DNA from: Candidatus Aminicenantota bacterium
Lineage (GTDB): Bacteria > Acidobacteriota > Aminicenantia > Aminicenantales > Aminicenantaceae
Direction: 5' to 3'
Length of the DNA: 11,649 nt
NCBI GenBank assembly: GCA_013139435.1
Contig: WTAW01000400.1
Span: 1-11,649, forward strand
Made by a program: the position numbers and the translations under genes. Shown one piece after another: positions 7,807 through 11,649 of the stretch. A model generated the notes under the pieces. That model ran no database searches. It was given only the letters and a program-made list of their open reading frames with translations, and was not told the origin of the DNA. Each line of letters starts with the position of its first letter. Positions within the stretch are counted from its first letter, which is position 1.

Positions 7807-7895
7807 GGGAATATCATGAAAATTTTAAAATAAATAAAAAAACCCCATTTTACCTGTTAACAGAGCATCGGAGCTAAAACAATGCTAGAATACGA

Positions 7896-8857
7896 ATGAT
7901 GGAATCGAAACAGAGGTTTCTGGCGGCGCTGAAGAGGTCCATGCCCGATAGACTCCCTGTGACGACCCATCATGTCATGCCGTATTTTCTTGAACACACG
8001 ATGGGCGGAATCTCTGTCCAGGAGTTTTTCGCTTATTTCGGATTGGACCCGATCCATTGGATTGTCGCTCGGAGGGCGGATGGCTCCAAGGGAGAATATT
8101 TTGATATTGACCCAAAGAGAAGTGAATCGTTGGAATCTTCCTTTATCTGCTCGGAGAACTGGATCATAAAAGAGGAGATCCTTCCCGACCCGAAATACGA
8201 AACAATCCGCTTCCATTGTGTCACTCCCATTAAAACTCTTTCGATGGTATTACAGAGTGATGATTTGACAACTTGGGTCACGGAGCGCTTGATCAAAGAG
8301 AAATCAGATATCGATATCTTTGCACAATATGCGCCTGTCCCATTATGTGACGTGAATTTCGTGAATCAAGAGGCTGAGTCCTTTGGTGATCGAGCTTTGA
8401 TTCGTGGAACAATTCCTGGTTTTGATATCTACGGCCAACCCGGTTGCTGGCAGGATGCAGCAGTCCTCTGCGGAATCGAAGACCTCATCCTGGCTACACA
8501 TGATGACCCCCAGTGGGTGCACGAATTGTTATCCATTCTGCGGGGGAGGAAAAAGCTCTACATCCAGTCCATGGAGGGGGCCCTCTTCGACCTTGTCGAA
8601 TTGGGTGGGGGCGATGCCTCATCCACAGTGATCTCCCCAGGAGTCTTCGAAAAATTCGTGGCTCCTTATGATGTGGCACTCATCGATGCCGCCCATGCTG
8701 CCGGACACAGGAAGAGACACGCTCAGCTGTCCGAAGATGCTTTGAAGAGGCTGGGGAGGGAGGCGGCTATATCCTGGCCCCCTCAGATCATTTTTTCGAG
8801 GCAGACATGGAGCTTCTCGATGCGTATGCTGATGAAGCTAGAAATTGTATTTATTGA
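7896..8857 (+). pseudogene. UroD-like decarboxylase/methyltransferase gene, broken by internal out-of-frame deletion
   Basis: The first frame encodes about 271 residues of a uroporphyrinogen decarboxylase-like protein (ESKQRFLAALKRSMPDRLPV at the N-terminus; AAHAAGHR at the end). After about 8710 family similarity stops, although this frame stays open to 8942. In the frame starting at 8711, the expected C-terminus appears: EETRSAVRRCFEEAGEGGGY, then ILAPSDHFFEADMELL, then DEARNCIY and a stop at 8855-8857. The family segment between AGHR and EETR (CGGMMP, ETFTPPGMGGD and IGGFDQ-type motifs, roughly 60-70 residues) is missing. An internal deletion of a length not divisible by three explains both observations. 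Without it the gene would encode a cytosolic TIM-barrel enzyme, probably a degradative UroD-like or corrinoid methyltransferase relative rather than heme HemE. An assembly collapse is the alternative. Confidence 0.8.
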
Positions 8858-8952
8858 GCAGGACGTCGCTAAAGAAATAAAGTCAAGATTTACAAATCCA
8901 TGGGGATGGATAAAATGGACAAAATGTCAGCAGTTGTTATGAATATTGTTGT

Positions 8953-9564
8953 CTAATAGTAGTATTTAAGCCCGACAAGTACGCCCACATGACTAAAATC
9001 TGTGTCGAATTGCCCTGTGGCTCCTGTTAAAAAGGTAGTCTCAACAACTGTTTTTCTGTACAAGTAATACCCCTCAAAATATATGGCTACGCGCTCAGAG
9101 AAATTGTATGATGCACCAAGACCGCCCTGAAATCCGAAGCCGTTTCTGGGACTTTGTCTTGTGATAATGGCTTCTTCCTCAGTTTCTCGTGCGCTTGCAT
9201 TGAAACTCGCGAATACAAAACAGGCTCCTCCAAACACGTAGGGAGAAAAGTTCGTATTCGGATTAAAGTAATACTGAAAGTTTGCGACGATGGGTGTGAG
9301 AGTGAGATCCCCGGCTAAAAATTTTCCCTCTTCTGAATCAACAGAAAATCTTCCATATTTGAATTCAAGAGAAAACACGACATTCTCTGTAAGCATTATG
9401 GTTGTCCCCAAACCAGACCCATAGCCTGTTTTGATCTGGCTCTCAGATGGAATATACGTAGCCAAGTTAAAGACAAAAGTGTTACCAGCGCCATAGGAAA
9501 AGCCATAGGCCGTAAGGATAAGAAGACAAGCAGTGATCGTGACAAATTTAGTGATTTTATTCAT
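8953..9564 (-). CDS. Outer-membrane beta-barrel protein
   Basis: I place the start at the ATG at 9562-9564, which is preceded 4 nt upstream by GGAGG (9573-9569), giving 203 residues. An upstream in-frame extension to 9633 lacks a ribosome site and overlaps the promoter. The first 26 residues form a signal peptide (MNKITKF, then a hydrophobic core, to SYGA). The mature part has alternating hydrophobic/polar strands with aromatic girdles, for example VVFSLEFKYG, FSPYVFGGACFVFASF and VAIYFEGYYLYRK. It ends in GLKYYY, an aromatic terminus as recognised by the BAM machinery. The size and pattern fit an eight-stranded barrel of the OMP_b-brl/OmpW-like class; the ligand is unknown. It faces away from the DUF4412-like gene and converges on the broken UroD-like gene. 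Confidence 0.8.
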   Translation of the reverse strand: MNKITKFVTITACLLILTAYGFSYGAGNTFVFNLATYIPSESQIKTGYGSGLGTTIMLTENVVFSLEFKYGRFSVDSEEGKFLAGDLTLTPIVANFQYYFNPNTNFSPYVFGGACFVFASFNASARETEEEAIITRQSPRNGFGFQGGLGASYNFSERVAIYFEGYYLYRKTVVETTFLTGATGQFDTDFSHVGVLVGLKYYY

Positions 9565-9604
9565 GGAACCTCCAATTATTCTCGAAAATTCTATCAAGCT
9601 TTTC

Positions 9605-9633
9605 AATATTGCATACTGCCGAATCGAAGTCAA
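9605..9633 (-). promoter_or_regulatory. Promoter for the beta-barrel gene
   Basis: On the minus strand, TTGACT (9633-9628) is followed after 17 nt by AATATT (9610-9605). This predicts a start near 9598 and a leader of about 34 nt before the GGAGG site and the ATG at 9564. The boxes match the sigma-70 consensus at 5 of 6 and 4 of 6 positions. Confidence 0.45.
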
Positions 9634-9681
9634 TCAAATCTGCGCGGACGGAAGCATTTCTAAATCCATGATGACATGAAT

Positions 9682-9701
9682 ACTCAATAACGCTATTGAG
9701 T
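9682..9701 (+). repeat. 8-bp hairpin overlapping the left end of the structured element
   Basis: ACTCAATA (9682-9689) is the exact complement of TATTGAGT (9694-9701) across the loop ACGC. Its 3' arm shares GAGT (9698-9701) with the left arm of the long helix 9698/9852. The right arm ends in the same ACTC, so the two pairings exclude each other at these four bases. Confidence 0.6.
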
Positions 9702-9852
9702 GATCAGATTGTGTGATGGAAAAAACCGTGAGAAGGGCTGGACGGGCAAGGTACATCTCCCTAGAGGAGATGTGAGGGAAGCCCGGATCCGAACGAAGTT
9801 TCCTCGCTGGGGATACTGAGTGTGTTTTTGATATCATATAATCTGATCACTC
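9698..9852 (+). ncRNA. Candidate structured RNA closed by a 27-bp helix
   Basis: The outer arms 9698-9718 and 9832-9852 form 21 continuous pairs (18 Watson-Crick, 3 G.U). A tandem G.A mismatch (9719-9720 with 9830-9831) follows, then six more pairs (9721-9726 with 9824-9829). Inside are GTGAG/CTCGC (9728-9732 with 9803-9807, one G.U), GGGCT/AGCCC (9735-9739 with 9780-9784) and an 8-bp hairpin ACATCTCC/GGAGATGT (9753-9760 with 9766-9773, loop CTAGA). Every G.U pair would become an A.C mismatch on the other strand, so a + strand transcript is favoured. The element lies outside both flanking promoters' transcripts and encodes no plausible protein. I recognise no RNA family, and no reverse transcriptase or transposase is nearby. 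A MITE-like insertion with 13-bp perfect terminal repeats is the main alternative, although I see no target duplication. Confidence 0.55.
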
Positions 9853-9900
9853 GGAATGCCATCAACAAGGGTTTGGAAATGCTAACCATTGCCTCGCTGA

Positions 9901-9929
9901 TTGACATCCCAATCTGCCTATGATACAAA
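9901..9929 (+). promoter_or_regulatory. Promoter for the DUF4412-like gene
   Basis: A perfect TTGACA (9901-9906) precedes TACAAA (9924-9929) by 17 nt. TG at 9921-9922 supplies an extended -10 element. Transcription would start near 9936, leaving a leader of about 70 nt and placing the structured element 9698-9852 outside this transcript. Confidence 0.5.
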
Positions 9930-10004
9930 CGGAATTCGGATACAGATGGATCGGGTGGATTAGATTTGAAAGGTGGCTATTCCCCGACAAGAAAAGGAGG
10001 TCTT

Positions 10005-10742
10005 ATGAAGAAATATGCAGCGGTTTCAATCGTTTTTTTTCTCTTTGCGACTATCTTTGTGCATGCGGATGTCTACATCAAACAGAAGACACATACGGAC
10101 GCGTTTGAAGTGATGGGTCAGTCTCAGCCCGCTAAGGATGTCATCAATCATATGTGGCTGACAGAAAACAAGATGGCGAGCTTGAGTGAGGACCAATCTT
10201 TTATCATCGACCTGGATAAAAATGTAGTCTTCTGGATCAACAGCAAGGAAAAGACTTATATTGAGATGGAGTTACCGCTTGATATTTCCAAGTATCTTCC
10301 GGACCAAGCGGCGGATATGATGGCCAACATGAATATCAGCGTGACTGTGCAACCCACGGGCACAACAGAGACGATCGCAGGGAAGACATGCGAAAAGTAT
10401 GATGTGACCATGACCATCATGATGATGATGACCATGGAGATGAAGATGAAGGTATGGGCGACAGAAGATGTGCCGTTCGACTGGAAGAAGTTTCAAGACA
10501 AAATGATCCAGATGTTCAGCCCGACCATGCCTCTCGGGGAAGAGGCCCTCAACGCGTTCAAACAGATCAAAGGGTGGCAGATGAGGTCTGAAATGACCAT
10601 GAACATGATGGGCACAGACATGAAGACCGTGCAGGAAGTCATGGAGATCACGGAAAAAGATGCACCGGCTGGCACATACACCGTTCCCGAAGGCTATACA
10701 AAGCGAGATAAATTCTCGTTAGAGGATATGCAGCGTCGTTAG
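10005..10742 (+). CDS. Secreted Met-rich DUF4412-like protein
   Basis: The ATG at 10005 follows a near-perfect AAAGGAGG (9993-10000) by 4 nt and fixes the start; the open frame reaches back to a TTG at 9966 that has no such signal. The 245-residue product has a signal peptide (MKKYAAV, a Phe-rich core, VHA, cleavage near Ala21). The mature domain matches the general pattern of DUF4412 proteins: a beta-rich periplasmic domain with TETIAGKTCEKYDVTM in the middle and VPEGYTK near the end. The biochemical role of the family is unknown to me. Methionine makes up about 11% of residues and is clustered in MTIMMMMTMEMKMK and MRSEMTMNMMGTDM. A single Cys sits in GKTCEKY. Its own promoter and terminator suggest a single-gene transcript. 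Confidence 0.75.
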   Translation: MKKYAAVSIVFFLFATIFVHADVYIKQKTHTDAFEVMGQSQPAKDVINHMWLTENKMASLSEDQSFIIDLDKNVVFWINSKEKTYIEMELPLDISKYLPDQAADMMANMNISVTVQPTGTTETIAGKTCEKYDVTMTIMMMMTMEMKMKVWATEDVPFDWKKFQDKMIQMFSPTMPLGEEALNAFKQIKGWQMRSEMTMNMMGTDMKTVQEVMEITEKDAPAGTYTVPEGYTKRDKFSLEDMQRR

Positions 10743-10780
10743 ACACCTTCTTCAGGCAGGATATACGCAACCAGAGCCAT

Positions 10781-10825
10781 GGCGATCGCGCCAAGCTCCA
10801 GTTCTCTGGGATCGCCCCCATTTTT
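10781..10825 (+). terminator. Likely terminator after the DUF4412-like gene
   Basis: GGCGATC (10781-10787) pairs with GATCGCC (10810-10816), enclosing a CCAG-TTCT-CTGG hairpin (10798-10809). CCCCA and five T (10821-10825) follow. The GC-rich stem and T-run 40 nt after the stop codon fit a rho-independent terminator, though a 10-nt internal bulge on the 5' side weakens it. Confidence 0.45.
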
Positions 10826-10828
10826 GCA

Positions 10829-10857
10829 TTGAAAAAGGTGAGGGGGATAGATATAGT
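10829..10857 (+). promoter_or_regulatory. Promoter for nagA
   Basis: TTGAAA (10829-10834) and TATAGT (10852-10857) are separated by the optimal 17 nt. The expected transcript start near 10864 leaves a leader of only about 13 nt and rules out the in-frame GTG at 10838 as translation start, supporting the ATG at 10877. Confidence 0.5.
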
Positions 10858-10876
10858 AGGATGTACTTCAAGAAGT

Positions 10877-11649
10877 ATGTTTACAGAAAGCGGAGATCCT
10901 GCGGTACAAAAAACAGTCATCAAGGGAGAAGTCATTCTTCCGGATAGGGTCCTCTCCAAGGGAGTTGTCGAAATCACAGGTGAGAAGATCACCGACATCT
11001 ATGCCCAGAGCGACCGGACGTGGGATGGCCAGAGCTATTTTCTCGATTACAGCGATCACTACATCTCGCCTGGTTTTATCGATCTGCACATCCATGGCGC
11101 GCTGGGCAGAGAGTTCATGGATGCGGACATGGAGAGCTTCAACATCATCGGCGGCCATCTGGCTCGGGCTGGAGTCTCCGGTTATCTCGCGACAACTCTC
11201 TCCTCGCCATTCCCAGCGATTCTCAAAGTTATAGACTCTGTCAAAAGATCTCCCATTTTTCCTTTAGTGTCAAAGCCTCTGGGCGTCCATATCGAGGGGC
11301 CCTTCCTCAACGTCAAGCGGTGCGGAGCCCAGAACGCTGATTTTATCAGGGGAATCGCAGAGGAAGACATACGGAGCTTGACCGAAGCCACTCAGGGGCT
11401 CAAGACAGTTATGACCATAGCTCCTGAAGTAGAAAACAACATGCGTTTTATCCATAAGCTGAGGGAGAATGGGATTATCGTAGCCATCGGACACTCTGAA
11501 GCCACATACGAACAGACTCTAGAGGCAATCAGGGCCGGCATCTCTCACGCCACTCATTTTTTTAATGCGATACCAGAATTCCATCATCGTGATCCTGGTA
11601 TTGTAGGCGCTGTCCTCGAATCAGAGGACGTTACTGTAGAGCTCATCTG
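10877..11649 (+). CDS. nagA: N-acetylglucosamine-6-phosphate deacetylase, 5' part
   Basis: The frame from ATG 10877 stays open to the window edge (257 codons); NagA is normally about 380 residues, so roughly a third is missing beyond the edge. It belongs to the amidohydrolase superfamily and removes acetate from GlcNAc-6-phosphate to give GlcN-6-phosphate in the cytoplasm. Visible motifs in order are PGFIDLHIHG (65-74, metal HxH), GVHIEGPFLN with metal ligand Glu140, a conserved TIAPE, IGHSEATYEQ with metal His206, and SHATHFFNA with His227, followed by HHRDPGIVGA. The catalytic Asp lies beyond the window. The N-terminus aligns well (VIKGEVILPD as first strand). The ribosome site is weak (AAGAAG). 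No nagB or GlcNAc transporter is visible, so the substrate source (peptidoglycan recycling or chitin) cannot be judged. Confidence 0.92.
   Translation, partial: MFTESGDPAVQKTVIKGEVILPDRVLSKGVVEITGEKITDIYAQSDRTWDGQSYFLDYSDHYISPGFIDLHIHGALGREFMDADMESFNIIGGHLARAGVSGYLATTLSSPFPAILKVIDSVKRSPIFPLVSKPLGVHIEGPFLNVKRCGAQNADFIRGIAEEDIRSLTEATQGLKTVMTIAPEVENNMRFIHKLRENGIIVAIGHSEATYEQTLEAIRAGISHATHFFNAIPEFHHRDPGIVGAVLESEDVTVELI

Noticed and set aside
8712..8942. The last 77 residues of the + strand open frame that begins at 7896
   Set aside because: They do not resemble any UroD-like C-terminus, while the frame starting at 8711 does; they are out-of-frame read-through.
9565..9633. Longer N-terminus for the beta-barrel protein
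   Set aside because: It would bury the signal peptide and span the promoter; GGAGG sits just before the ATG at 9564.
9634..9837. A 67-residue minus-strand open frame inside the structured element
   Set aside because: It has no ribosome site, no protein-like composition, and lies across the base-paired arms.
9698..9852. Retron msr-msd RNA
   Set aside because: The long closing helix is suggestive, but no reverse transcriptase or effector gene is near it in the window and I cannot identify the conserved retron landmarks.
9966..10004. TTG start for the DUF4412-like protein
   Set aside because: It would precede the signal peptide by 13 residues; AAAGGAGG points to the ATG at 10005.
1..11649. 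CRISPR array, tRNA or rRNA genes
   Set aside because: I saw no regularly spaced direct repeats with unique spacers, no tRNA cloverleaf and no rRNA-like sequence.

Overview
The window reads as chromosome of a Gram-negative bacterium with fairly even base composition. A secreted beta-barrel protein ending in aromatic residues implies an outer membrane. The mix of a DUF4412-type secreted protein, a VapBC pair, palindromic GGGACTGTCACC repeats and a UroD-like gene recalls uncultured Acidobacteriota or Aminicenantes-type genomes. That placement is an impression and cannot be proven from the sequence.

Layout. Positions 1-400 hold no convincing gene: an AT-rich stretch, a perfect 10-bp hairpin and a promoter. 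A calcineurin-like metallophosphoesterase (401-1627) follows and ends in a likely intrinsic terminator. Next come three genes in one direction with only 3 nt between each: a cytosolic two-PAS sensor histidine kinase (1841-3316), a secreted GH36-like alpha-galactosidase (3320-6097) and a GHMP sugar kinase (6101-7144). They look like one operon that senses a signal, cuts an alpha-linked sugar outside the cytoplasm and phosphorylates a sugar inside it.

From 7143 to 8942 the region looks disturbed. Two copies of a palindromic repeat abut the 3' end of a leftward vapBC pair. The VapC has two unusual active-site positions, and three ATGCAT palindromes sit at the vapB start. Beyond it, a UroD-like gene is broken by an internal out-of-frame deletion, with the correct C-terminus still readable in another frame.

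From 8953 to 10742, an outer-membrane beta-barrel gene (leftward) and a Met-rich secreted DUF4412-like gene (rightward) are divergent, each with its own promoter. Between them lies a 155-nt element (9698-9852) closed by a 27-bp helix interrupted only by a tandem G.A mismatch, with nested helices inside. Its G.U pairs make sense only for a + strand transcript, so it is the best candidate for an undescribed RNA here. The window ends inside nagA (10877 onward), N-acetylglucosamine-6-phosphate deacetylase, which has a good promoter. nagA has no stop in the window and is cut by its edge.
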